Positions 26,884 through 36,231 of a stretch of DNA of 64,000 nt are shown here, piece after piece. The stretch spans positions 5,939,845 through 6,003,844 of the forward strand of contig JAAFYY010000001.1 in assembly GCA_014284505.1 (NCBI GenBank). The letters run 5' to 3'. Numbering within the stretch: position 1 is the stretch's first letter; every line of letters begins with the position of its first letter. The position numbers and the translations under genes are program-made. A model generated the notes under the pieces. That model made no database searches and was not told the DNA's origin. It saw only the letters and a list, made by a program, of their open reading frames with translations. Origin of the DNA: Streptacidiphilus sp. 4-A2 (GTDB lineage: Bacteria > Actinomycetota > Actinomycetes > Streptomycetales > Streptomycetaceae).

Positions 26884-28336
26884 GGTTCACCGGCCCCGCG
26901 ACCGGGTCGGCCGCGCCGCCGGGAGCGCCGGGCTCCCCGGCTTCGCCGCCGGGCTCGTCCTTGCGCTCGATGGCGGCCCGGGCGAACAGCTCGCGGGCGA
27001 CCCGGCGGCCGGAGTCGACGGCCCCGCCCATGGAGCCCATCTGGTGGACCCCGGTCTCGGTCCCGGCCCAGTGGATCCGCCCGATCGGCGCCCGCAGTGC
27101 CTGGCCGTAGGTGGTGTACAGGCCGGGCGGGGCGAAGCCGTGGTAGCAGCCCCGGGTGAACTCCTCGTCCAGCCAGTTCTGTTCGACGAAGTCCCGCGGC
27201 TTGCCGGCCCGCGGGCCCAGCGCCCGGGCGAGCGCGTCGAGCACGGCGGTGCGCCGCTCGGTCTGCGTCAGCCGGGTGAGCTTGCGGGCCGCCGAACCGG
27301 TGACGAAGGCGGACATCACGCCGGGGCTGCCGTCCGCCGGTGAGGTGTCGAAGGCGACCCGGAACGGCCCGTCGGTGCTGGTGATCTGGCCGCTGAGACC
27401 GGCCGAGCGCCAGAACGGCTCGTCGTAGACCGCGAGGCACTTCATCGCCGCGCCGGCCGGCATCCGCTGGGTGAGCTGGTCGCGGTAGCCGGGCAGGGCG
27501 GGCTCGTAGGCGATCCGCCCGGCCAGGGTGATCGGGACGGCGACCACGGCCCAGCGCGCCCGGACGCTGAAGCCGGGACCGCTGGCGACGACCGAGTCCC
27601 CGCGCTGCTCGATCCGCCGGACCACGGCGCCGAGGCGCACCTCGTCCGGCAGCTTGGCCGCGAGCTTCTGCGGGATGCTGTGCGCGCCGCCGTCGAAGCG
27701 GTAGCGCTGGATGCCGCCGCTGATCTCCAGCAGGTAGCGGAAGCCGCCCGACGCGTTGGCGTAGTACAGGACATGCATCAGCGACAGGTCGGCCGGGGAG
27801 GCGCAGTACGCCGCCTCGGTGACCATGGTGAGAAACGCCCGCGCGGTGCCGGTGGCCAGGTTGTGCTGCATCCAGGACCAGAAGGTCTGGTTGTCCAGCC
27901 GTTCGGCGTTCGGGGCGTTCCACGGGCCGTCGGGCGGGACGGTGCGGGCGAGCCGCTCGATCTTCAGTACGGCCTGGCCCAGGTCGGCGATCGCGGCCGG
28001 GCCCATCCGCCACGGGAACAGCCCGGTGTAGCCGTAGCGGCGCCCGTTGAGGTAGGTGAGCCGCTCGCCCTGGTCGTAGGTGTCGAAGCCGCTCACCCCG
28101 ACCGACCGGGCGGTCTCCGCGATCATGGTGCTCTTGTCGCCGTAGTACTCGCCGCCGAGGTCGACCGCCTTGCCGTCGCCCAGCGAGTAGCCCTTGAGCC
28201 GGCCGCCGACGCGCTCGCGCGCCTCCAGCAGCCGTACGCTCCAGCCGGCCTCCTTGAGTTCGCGGGTCGCGGTCAGCCCGGCCAGGCCTGCCCCGACCAC
28301 GACCACATCGGCCTCGGAGTTCGGTTCATCCGTCAC
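26876..28336 (-). CDS. Flavin monoamine oxidase family protein 2
   Basis: Intact, 486 aa. The GTG start at 28336 overlaps the previous stop (GTGA). FAD fold: DVVVVGAGLAGLTATRELKE with LLEARERVGGRLKGYSLGDG. Central substrate-domain motifs: FWSWMQHNLATGTARAF and SLMHVLYYANASGGFRYLLE. C-terminal FAD contact: GRIHWAGTETGVHQMGSMGG, AVDSGRRVARELF. Most family members have Trp-Asn-Gly-Tyr before the last Gly motif; here it is HQMGSM, and in the paralogue at 20533-21973 YEFGSM, so the two share a derived active-site rim. Likely oxidises an amine or amino acid intermediate. Trp oxidases of bisindole pathways (VioA, RebO, StaO) belong to this superfamily, but I cannot assign specificity. Confidence 0.87.
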   Translation of the reverse strand: MTDEPNSEADVVVVGAGLAGLTATRELKEAGWSVRLLEARERVGGRLKGYSLGDGKAVDLGGEYYGDKSTMIAETARSVGVSGFDTYDQGERLTYLNGRRYGYTGLFPWRMGPAAIADLGQAVLKIERLARTVPPDGPWNAPNAERLDNQTFWSWMQHNLATGTARAFLTMVTEAAYCASPADLSLMHVLYYANASGGFRYLLEISGGIQRYRFDGGAHSIPQKLAAKLPDEVRLGAVVRRIEQRGDSVVASGPGFSVRARWAVVAVPITLAGRIAYEPALPGYRDQLTQRMPAGAAMKCLAVYDEPFWRSAGLSGQITSTDGPFRVAFDTSPADGSPGVMSAFVTGSAARKLTRLTQTERRTAVLDALARALGPRAGKPRDFVEQNWLDEEFTRGCYHGFAPPGLYTTYGQALRAPIGRIHWAGTETGVHQMGSMGGAVDSGRRVARELFARAAIERKDEPGGEAGEPGAPGGAADPVAGPVNHG

Positions 28337-29919
28337 ATGCCGCACGCGAAGCCTCCGTCCTCTGTCCTCTGCTGTGGTCCTGCCGCGTCGTCGCCGGCCG
28401 CCCGCCCGGCCGCGTCCACCGGCTCCGTCACCGGTCCCGTCGCCGGTCCCATCACTGGCTCCTCGGTGACCAGGGCCGGTTCCGGGGGCGCGGTGACCGT
28501 GCCGACCGGCCGCAGCCGGTCGACGGGGGGCGGTGACGTCCGAGGAGGCGGGTCCGGGTGGCGGTTGATCCAGCGGCGGCGCGGCTCGCGGGCCAGCAGC
28601 GTGATCGTCTCCCGGACCAGCGGCAGCCGCCGGGCCTTGCCGGACAGCAGCAGACGCCCGGTGCTGAGGCCCATGTCCCGCATCGGGAACACGTCGTAGT
28701 AGCGCGAGCGGTGGCTGAACAGGTCCAGGAAGCGGTCGAGTTCGCCGCGCCGCTGGAGGTCCCGCACCGCCTCCGGGACCACCGCGGCCAGCTGGCCGAC
28801 CTCGCCCAGGGTGTGCGCGAGCCAGTAGTGGCCCTCGAACCGCCGGTCCCGCCAGTCGCCCCAGCGGCGCATGGCGTCGTCCAGGCCCCGGGCCGAGCCG
28901 TCGAGGCCCGCGAGGATCGCCGGGGCCAGCGCCTCCACCTGGATGAAGGCATCGCCGATGCCGCGCCCGGCGGAGGGGTCCTTGAAGTGGCCGGCGTCGC
29001 CGGCCAGCACCCAGCCCGGACCGGCGGCCTGGCGCAGATAGCCGTCGAACTTGACGATGCCGGAGATCTTGGTGGCGATCCTGGCGTCGGCGAGCGCCGC
29101 CGCCGTGGTGTCGCAGGCCCGCATGTGCGCCAGCAGACCGGCCTCGGTATTGCGGCGGAAGTAATCCCGTTCGTGTGCCTCGGGTGACACCCCGACCAGG
29201 TACAGCCCGCTGTCGGCCGGCCCAGACCATTCGGTCCCCCAGCGGTGGAACACGAAGTGGTCGGCGTAGGCCGGGTCGGCTCCCTCGAAGAAGGTGAAGT
29301 AGTAGGAGCGCTGGTTGGGCAGGACGTTGTACTTCCGGGAGCCGCCCAGATAGGCGACCGTCGAGTTCCTGCCGTCGGCGCCGACGACCAAGGGCGCGTG
29401 CAGTCTGGTCTCGGTGCCCTCGTGCTGGGCCCTTACCCCGACCATGCGTCCGCGATCCCAGAGCGCCTCGACAACCTTCGTACCCATCCGGACGTCGGCC
29501 CCGGCCTCCACCGCGGCATCCGCCAGGATCGAGTCCAGCAGGTGGCGTTGCAGGAACGCGGCCCCGCCCAGGTCGTCGAAGCGGAGCGGGAAGCGGGCCT
29601 CGAACCGGAGGTCGTTGAGTCGCGCGTCGATGTGCTTCATAAAGCGCACACCGGTCTTCTCGACGGCGTCCAGCACGCCGAGCCGCTTGAGGAACAGCAG
29701 CCCGTCCGCCTCCATGAGGTGCGAGGACAGGGTCGTCCTCGGGAACTTCACCTGCTCCAGCACGACCACCTTGAGGCCGGCCCGCGCCAGCAGCGTGGCG
29801 AGCGAGGATCCGGCACAACGTGCGCCGACAATGATGACGTCGAATTCCTCGACTGCCGTGCCGCGCGCTTTCGCGGTCACTCCGGCGAGGGCTTTCGCGG
29901 TCACGCCCTTGGTCGTCAT
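28333..29919 (-). CDS. FAD-dependent monooxygenase/reductase, PHBH/geranylgeranyl-reductase fold
   Basis: Intact, 528 aa, start ATG 29919, four bases after the aldehyde dehydrogenase stop. Near residue 20 it reads EEFDVIIVGARCAGSSLATL (GxGxxG variant with the Arg-Cys pair common in this subgroup). LVVGADGRNSTVA is the DG motif and GWVLAGDAGHFKDPSAGRGI the GD motif binding the FAD ribityl chain. The last 80 residues are Pro-rich. Members hydroxylate aromatic rings, halogenate, or reduce isoprenoid double bonds; which applies here is unknown. No tryptophan-halogenase GWxWxIP motif was seen. Confidence 0.83.
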   Translation of the reverse strand: MTTKGVTAKALAGVTAKARGTAVEEFDVIIVGARCAGSSLATLLARAGLKVVVLEQVKFPRTTLSSHLMEADGLLFLKRLGVLDAVEKTGVRFMKHIDARLNDLRFEARFPLRFDDLGGAAFLQRHLLDSILADAAVEAGADVRMGTKVVEALWDRGRMVGVRAQHEGTETRLHAPLVVGADGRNSTVAYLGGSRKYNVLPNQRSYYFTFFEGADPAYADHFVFHRWGTEWSGPADSGLYLVGVSPEAHERDYFRRNTEAGLLAHMRACDTTAAALADARIATKISGIVKFDGYLRQAAGPGWVLAGDAGHFKDPSAGRGIGDAFIQVEALAPAILAGLDGSARGLDDAMRRWGDWRDRRFEGHYWLAHTLGEVGQLAAVVPEAVRDLQRRGELDRFLDLFSHRSRYYDVFPMRDMGLSTGRLLLSGKARRLPLVRETITLLAREPRRRWINRHPDPPPRTSPPPVDRLRPVGTVTAPPEPALVTEEPVMGPATGPVTEPVDAAGRAAGDDAAGPQQRTEDGGFACGM

Positions 29920-29923
29920 TGAA

Positions 29924-31500
29924 TCAGCTCCGCGCCTTCTCGCCGACCGCGACGACCCGCGGGTCGAGCGGCCGGGGATCGCCGTCACCCCAGGAAATTC
30001 CCTGCATGTGCGAGGTCCGCAGGCCGGCGTAGTTCAGCTCCCCGTAGGGACCGCCGGTCTTCCGGTTCCCGCCATGGGTGGAGAGAATCGAGGTGAATCC
30101 GATGTGGGAGTCGTTGATTTTCAGCAGTCCGCCGATACCGTTTCGGCAACAGCGGTGTCGGTCGTCCACACCGAATTGCGCAGACCGTATTCGTTGGCCT
30201 CGACGAATTCGATGATCTCTTCCAGCAGCCGCTCGTCGTCGCCCGTCGATTCCGGGACGACGATCGGCAGCAGCGGGAAGAAGGTCTCCTCCCTGACGCA
30301 GGAGAGGCCGTTCGCCGTCTCGAATCCGTCGATGCGGATGACGGTCGGCTCGCAGAACATTCCGCGCGGAGAGGGCTCCCCCTCGACATCCACACGGCCG
30401 CCGCCGCAGAGAATCTTCCCGCCGGCACCGCGGGCCTGCTCCATGAAGTCGAAGAATCCGTCGACCTTGAGCACCGGGCTCAGCAGGATGTCCGGGTCCT
30501 CCGGGAATCCCGGGCGGATCCTGCTGACGCGTTCCAGGAATATCTCGGTGAACCTTTCGGCGACCGCCGGGTGCACGATCGTGTACTTGGGCACCATGCA
30601 GATCTGGCTGACCCGTAGAAGGACCCGCGCCGCCGCGTCCAGGTCGGCGTCGTGCCACACGACGAAGCCGTCGTTGCCGGCCAGTTCCAGGACTGCCTTC
30701 TTGCCGTTGCGCAGGCAGTCCTCGCCAAGCTTCAGCCCGGTCGGGCTGTCGCCGAAGAACATGATCGCGTTGACCAGCGGGCTGTTGGTCCAGCTCTTGA
30801 GGATGCCACCGGCGTTGCCGCAGACCACATTGAGTGTGCCGGTCGGCGCGCCGTGCTTCTCCAGGATCGGCGCCAGGATCTCCCGGAAGACGAACATCAC
30901 GCTGAGCGGCGTCGACCGGGGCGCCTTGACCACCAGCGCGTTGCCGACCAGCAGTGCCAGCACACCCATCGAGGAGTTCGAACCGGCGGCGTTCTGCGGC
31001 GGGTTGACGCACACCACGCCGTCGGCCTTGCGGACCAGCTGGAGTCGGCGGCCGTCCACCTCGAACTCCTGGTTCAGCTGCGTCTCGTACCACCTGACCG
31101 TGGCCTCGTCGGTGCCCCGCAGCATGCCGCTCACCTCCCACTGGGCGAGGCGGCGCGGGTGGCCCTCGGCGATCAGGATGTCGATCAGCTCGCCCGAACG
31201 CTCGGCGAGGGTCTCGTTGTACTCGATGACGATCCGGCTGCGGGTCTCCTGCGGCATCAGCCGGAACTCCCGGCTCGCCCGGTGCGCCGCGCGCACCGCC
31301 CGCTCGTTGTCCTCCGGGGTGCCCATCGCGCAGCGGGCGATGACGTCGTCGGTGATCTCCGCGGGCCGCCCGAGTTCCAGTGCGCGCTTGAGGTTGAAGG
31401 TGGCGTCGGTGTCACGCAGGAAGGCCGACGCCCGCACCACGTAGGTCCACCGACCGCCCTCGACGTCCTCGCCGTCTATGTACTGGGGGTAGGAGAGCAT
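29924..31500 (-). CDS. Aldehyde dehydrogenase superfamily protein, one frameshift near the C-terminus
   Basis: NAD(P)-dependent oxidation of an aldehyde or, in reverse, reduction of an activated acid. ATG 31500 shares one base with the TrpB2 stop (TGATG). Family elements: PPQNAAGSNSS region, NALVVKAPRSTPLSVMFVFR for cofactor, VLELAGNDGFVVW with the conserved Glu, SQICMVPKYTIVHP with the catalytic Cys, and EETFFPLLPIVV. After SDTAVAETVSAD the frame changes near 30123 and continues as GIGGLLKINDSHIGFTSILS to a stop at 29924. It ends far beyond the usual ALDH tail, so the last 60 residues are unusual. About 524 aa. Confidence 0.82.
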
Positions 31501-32855
31501 CAGCCGAGCGCTCCCATGCTCGGCGCGACGAAGTCTTCCTTCTCCACGTCACGCAGCAGGCCCGCGTTGTAGCGGCCGTAGGCCTCCAGGTCCAGCAGGC
31601 CGTGGCCGCTGTAGTTGAAGACGATGGTGGCGTCGCGCCCGGTCCGCTTGCACTCCAGCGCCTTGTCGATGACCGCCCGGATGGCGTGCGCGCTCTCCGG
31701 CGCCGGCAGGTAGCCCTGGAGCCGCGCGAAGGTGGTCCCGGCGTCGAACACCGTGGTCTGCGGGTAGGCGACGGCGTCGAGCAGGCCCTCGTGCCGCATC
31801 ATGCCCACGATCGGGGCGCAGCCGTGGTAGCGCAGCCCGCCGGCGTGGATGGGCGGGGGCACGAAGTCGTGGCCGAGGGTGTAGGTGGTCACGCCCGGTC
31901 CGCGGCCGCCGGCGTCGGCGAAGTCGAGCCGGAACTCGCCGTAGGTGAGCGGGGCGCAGGCCTCCGGCTCCACCGCGAGGATGGTGATGTCCGCGCCGTT
32001 GAGCTTGTCCTCGACAAAAGGGCGAGGCGAAGCCGCTGAGGTTGGAGCCGCAGCCGACCGGGGCGATCAGGTAGTCCGGGGTCCGGCCGATCTCGGCCAG
32101 CTGCTCCTTCAGCTCCAGCCCGATCACCGAGTGGTGCAGCAGGCAGTGGTTGGAGAACGCTCCGACCGCGAACCGGGTGCCCTCGTCGGCGTCCACCATT
32201 TCCAGCGCCTCGCTGACCGCCGTCGCCTCGCTGCCCGGGTGGTCGGGGTATTCGGCGAGGAGCTTGCGGCCGAACTCGGTGCTGTCACCGGGGCTCGGCA
32301 GCACCTGGGCGCCGTAGGTCTCCATCAGGTGCCTGCGGTAGGGCTTCTGGTGGTAGCTGGCGCGGACCATGAAGACCGTGAGGTCGAGCCCGAACAGCTT
32401 GCAGGCGATGGCCAGGGCACTGCCCCACTGGCCCGCCCCGGTGTCGGTCACCAGCCGGGTGTGTCCGTCGCGCTTCGCGTAGTAGGCCTGGGCGAGCGCG
32501 GAGTTGAGCTTGTGGCTGCCGCTGGGCGAGGTCGCCTCGTACTTGAACCAGATCTGCGCGGGGTGTCCAGCTCGCGCTCCAGGGCCAGGGCCCGGACCAG
32601 CGGGGTCGGCCGCCACAGCTTGTAGGCGTCGCGCACGGGCTCGGGGATCGGGATCCAGCGTTCGAGCGAGGTCTCCTGCGCCGCCATCGACTTCACGAAG
32701 ATGCGCTCGAGCCATTCGCGGGTCACCGGCTTGCCCGTGGAGTTGTCGATGTACTCCTCGGGCGCCCGCGGAAGATCCGGTATCACGTTGTACCAGCGTG
32801 TCGGGATCCGGTCGATCGGGAGGTCCACCCGCTCCGTTAATCCAAGGTGCTTCAT
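31500..32855 (-). CDS. TrpB2-like PLP-dependent tryptophan synthase beta homologue, TTA at codon 6, two frameshifts
   Basis: First gene of the operon. ATG 32855 follows AGGGGAGA. The N-terminus DLPIDRIPTRWYNVIPDLP and the RPTPLVRA motif mark the TrpB2 branch. SPSGSHKLNSALAQ has the PLP Lys, DTGAGQWGSALA the catalytic region, LIAPVGCGSNLSG binds phosphate, and HAGGLRYHGCAP lies near the end. Frames change near 32570 (one lost base) and near 32020, where TTTT should be TTT (PFVEDKLNG). TrpB2 condenses indole or another nucleophile with serine-derived aminoacrylate. With no trpA or other trp genes nearby, a specialised role (making or modifying a Trp-like amino acid) is likely. Codon 6 (32838-32840) is TTA, so translation would need the bldA tRNA. 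Confidence 0.85.
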
Positions 32856-32949
32856 CTTCGGCGTCTCCCCTTAGAGTGTGATTTCTGCGAAATATGGCAG
32901 CACTCGGAAGGAACTCGCTGGTTCCCCCGAAAAGATCACTTCTCTGACA

Positions 32950-32973
32950 CGTTCAATGGTGCGTTCAATGGTG
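32950..32973. promoter_or_regulatory. Two tandem 12-bp direct repeats upstream of TrpB2-like gene
   Basis: CGTTCAATGGTG is repeated head to tail (32950 and 32962); on the coding strand each unit contains TTGAACG. They lie 95-118 bp before the start codon of the first biosynthetic gene. Direct repeats at promoters suggest an activator such as a SARP, though the 12-bp period is not the usual 11. Confidence 0.45.
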
Positions 32974-33845
32974 CGAGATACGGCGGAGCCACGCCGCGGA
33001 ACGCGGCTCGGCAGTTCGGCACTGCCACGCACGGGAACTCAATGGGATCAGTAGTACCACGAGTCCAGCGAATTGACAGTGACCCGGTTCCAAGTGGCGG
33101 CAATGAGGTGCCCGCGTGTGCAGTACCGCAGGCTCTACTGCGGCGGGAGCCGATCGGCAGGCCCCGCCCAGTGTTTCCGTCCCGAATGTGCTCGACCGGC
33201 GGGCACGGTGTCCCCCGTATGAGTGCCGGTTTTTCGCCGTAGCCTAGCCGCCGCCTGATCGCATGGCAACATCGATTGAAACCCGGCCGACGATCACCGG
33301 TACATCGCCGTTGACCAGCGTATTTCCCGGTTCCGGAACCGCCCGGGCACTCCCCCGGGAAGAGGGAGGGCAATTTCTCACTTCCGCCCGCGGGCACGGA
33401 ACTGCCCGCCTTGAGTGCGGCTTGAGCGATTTTCCAGCGGTTTCCGGTCCGAATACGCCCACCGGGTCCCGCCCGTGCCGCCGGCCGCTTTCCGGCAGCC
33501 GGTCGAATACCGGGCATTCAGCCGGCGCACACCGCGGAGCCGCCCGGCTCCGGCGCGAGCGGCTCGATGCCAGGGGCATGATGTCAGGGGCGTTATGTCA
33601 GGGGCATGACAAGAATGGAGGCGGCAGTGCCCGACGCCCGCTGCCGGTACCGGCGCCCGCCCGGGGCAGCCAAGGGGCACGCAGACCGCCAGGGGCACGC
33701 GGGCAGCCGGGAACACAGGCGGGCGGGGGTACGCGGGCAGCCGACGGCCGCGCCCGGTTCTCCGTGGACATCCCCGTCCAGCGGATCCGGGCACGCCGCC
33801 GCGCGCCCTCCAGCGCCCGGGCCGCGCACAGGCGGCCGGGCCAGG
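32974..33845. other. Intergenic region between TrpB2-like and exporter genes
   Basis: About 870 bp with no convincing gene on either strand. It holds the upstream region of the operon and a small repeat block around 33567-33608 built on TGTCAGGGGCAT. Confidence 0.55.
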
Positions 33846-33869
33846 GGCCGCCCCGGATCCGGGGCGGCC
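33846..33869 (-). terminator. Terminator after DHA2 exporter
   Basis: A perfect 24-bp palindrome (GGCCGCCCCGGA and its reverse complement), 15 bp past the exporter stop codon. No T-run. Confidence 0.65.
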
Positions 33870-33883
33870 TGCTCAGGCCGGGC

Positions 33884-35488
33884 TCAGTGCTGCGCGGCCG
33901 GGTTCGGGGTCGGCTGCACGCCCTCGGCCTCCTGCTCCTCGGGCACCTCCGGCGGAATGCCGGTGAGCGCGCTCTCGTGCAGGTCCTTGTTGCGCAGCGT
34001 CAGCGCGGCGATGACCGCGCCCACGAACGCGAAGATCGCACACAGCGTCATGGTGGTGTGGAAGCCCGAGGTGAAGGCGTCCCGTCCGGCCGCGAGGACC
34101 TGGCTGTACAGCCCGGAGCCGGCCGACTGCGCGGCCCCCTGGATGGTCCCCGCGCTGATGGCGGAGCTGATCGCATGGGTGTTGGAGCCGAGCTGCGAGG
34201 CCACGGCGGAGTGCTGGAACGAGCTCATGGTGTGGCTCTGGAAGAACGAACCGGCGATCGCGATCCCGAGCGCGGTTCCCACCTGCTGGAAGGTCTCGCT
34301 GATGCCGGAGGCGACGGGAGGGTTCGACCAGGCCGATGGCCAGCGCGGCACGGGTGGGGTTGAACATGCCGAAGGCGGCACCGGTCACCACCAGGCTGGG
34401 GATCAGCGCGGTCCAGCTGTGGTTGGCGTTGCTGAGCATGGTGAGCAGCAGCGAGACGCCCAGCAGGCACTGCGAGGTCGCCAGGATCACCCGGAACGGG
34501 ACCTTCTGGGTGAGCCCGCCGGTGAGCGCGCCGAACACGAACATCGCCAGCGTCAGCGGCAGGAAGCGCAGCCCGGCCTGCCAGGCCGTGCTGTGCAGCA
34601 CGCCCTGGAGATAGCTGGTCTCCAGGAAGATCGGCGGCAGGCCGGCCATGTTCGCCAGGAAGGTCACCGCGGCCAGGCCGGCGAAGGTGCGGTTGCGGAA
34701 GATGCCCAGGTCGAACATGGCTGCCTCGCCGCGCGCCCGCGCGACGACCAGGAAGATGGCCAGGCCCACCGCCGCGATCACATAGAGCACGATGTTGAGT
34801 GCCGAGAACCAGCCGTCGGTGTTGCCCCGGATGATCGCGAGCACCAGTGCGGCCAGGGCGACCGTGAACGAGATCATGCCCACGAAGTCCGGGCTCGCCG
34901 CCCGCGCCAGCCGCGATTCACGCACCTTCAGCAGCGCCAGCAGCACGGTCACCACGCCCACCGGGACGTTGACGAAGAAGATCCAGCGCCAGCCCGGGCC
35001 GTTGGTCAGCGCACCGCCGATCAGCGGGCCGGTGGCGACCGCGATCCCGACCGCCGCGCCGAAGGCGCTGAAGGCGGCCGCCCGCTCCTTGCCGTGGAAC
35101 TCGTGCCCAAGCAGCGCGGGCCCACCGCGAACATGACCGCGGCGCCCACCCCCTGCACTCCTCGGCTGACATTGAGCACGTCGATGCTTCCGGCCAGCCC
35201 GCAGGCGAGCGACCCCAGGGTGAAGACGACCAGCCCGGAAAGGAAGAGCCGCTTGCGCCCACTGCGGTCCGCGACGGACCCGGCGGTGACCAGGAACGCC
35301 GCCAGGGTCAGCGCGTAGGCGTCGAACACCCACTGCATCTGACCGAAGTTGCCGTGTAAGGACTTGTCGATGCCCGGCAGCGCGACAGCTACGACGCTCA
35401 GGTCGAGCATGAGCATAAACGTGCTGACGGATACGACTGCCAGAGTCCACCACCGCACTGCGGAGGGCGGACGGGGTGTTGCGGTCAT
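33884..35488 (-). CDS. MFS drug:H+ antiporter, DHA2 (EmrB/QacA) type, TTA at codon 44, two frameshifts
   Basis: Membrane efflux pump, about 535 aa, with the 14-helix layout of DHA2. Helix 1 ends with FMLMLDLSVVAVALPGID (antiporter-type LD motif), then FDAYALTLAAFLVTAGSVAD and RSGRKR (motif A), VQGVGAAVMF, and the C-terminal VEPSRPPVASGISETFQQVG (DHA2 motif). Frames break near 35125 and 34318; each is repaired with one base. Codon 44 (35357-35359) is TTA. Sharing this rare codon with the first gene of the neighbouring operon, and lying between it and the divergent FAD protein, suggests it exports the pathway product. Confidence 0.85.
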
Positions 35489-36135
35489 GCCGACTCCATG
35501 GATCTAGGCAAGCACCTCGCGGGCGCTCTTGATGGAGGGGGATTCGATGAACTATGCCGCCACCCTAAGGGCGCTGTCGAGGCCCCAATTCCGGTGATCG
35601 CGCAGGGTATCGGCAGGTCCGGGGAGAAGTTGATCTGTTGATCCGTCAGAGGTGCGCACTGACCTGCTGCGTAAGGTCATTGACGGTGCGTCGGACATGT
35701 CGGAGCGGTCCGGATTTTCACCGCTTCCCGAGAACGCACGGTGATCGCGGATGATCCAACTCCGCTTGCTTCCACAAAAAGCGGAACGACAGTCAACTCC
35801 TATAAACTACGAGCACATTAGCCACATCAGTTCTGCTCCTCCTGCTAGGCTACGACGCGCCGAACGGATGTCCGATGCAGTAACGCGCCCAGGATTCGCG
35901 GGAATCACTGGACAGTCTGCCGAGGTCGACCAGGTGGAACCGCACGTTGATCGGCGCCGCGGATTCACCCCTGGTACCCCTCCGCCCATCCGAACCGGCT
36001 GACCGGACACGGATCGGACAAAGCACGAGCAAGGCTCGGCACGGCACGGCACCGGAACCGGACCACAGCGCGGGCCCCGACGATCCGTGCCGACGCCGAG
36101 GGCGAAGTCAGGCGACCGACAGGCTGGTCCCCCGG
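35489..36135. other. Intergenic region upstream of exporter and leader ORF
   Basis: Roughly 650 bp between divergent genes. Contains TCCGCTT / AAGCGGA, a 7-bp perfect inverted repeat with 11-nt loop near 35760-35785, followed by an AT-rich stretch with TATAAA at 35801-35820. No gene seen. Confidence 0.5.
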
Positions 36136-36154
36136 AGGTGACCGGCGGTTACCT
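36136..36154. promoter_or_regulatory. Near-perfect palindrome at the leader-ORF ribosome site
   Basis: AGGTGACC-GGC-GGTTACCT, with one G/T mismatch per arm. It ends two bases before the GGAGGGG of the leader ORF, so as DNA it could be an operator and as RNA a hairpin next to the ribosome binding site. Confidence 0.5.
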
Positions 36155-36165
36155 TGGAGGGGCTC

Positions 36166-36231
36166 ATGCCGCACCACACCCAGCTCTTCATCCACCGCAT
36201 CCGCACTCCCCGTGCCATCGGGGACCTCTGA
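36166..36231 (+). CDS. 21-codon leader peptide ORF coupled to the FAD/NAD(P)-binding protein gene
   Basis: ATG 36166 follows GGAGGGG at 36156-36162. The peptide MPHHTQLFIHRIRTP RAIGDL is basic with three His and three Arg. Its stop TGA (36229-36231) overlaps the next ATG as TGATG, so the main gene, which has no good ribosome site of its own, would be translated by re-initiation. This looks like a regulatory leader or a very small protein. I know no family for it. Confidence 0.55.
   Translation: MPHHTQLFIHRIRTPRAIGDL

Noticed and set aside
28346..29818. Possible extended N-terminus of amine oxidase 2 (open frame continues upstream)
   Set aside because: The extension lies in the wrong frame of the FAD enzyme gene; the GTG at 28336 overlapping its stop is the natural start.
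33606..35318. 570-codon ORF opposite the DHA2 exporter
   Set aside because: Antisense to a clear membrane transporter; no features of its own.
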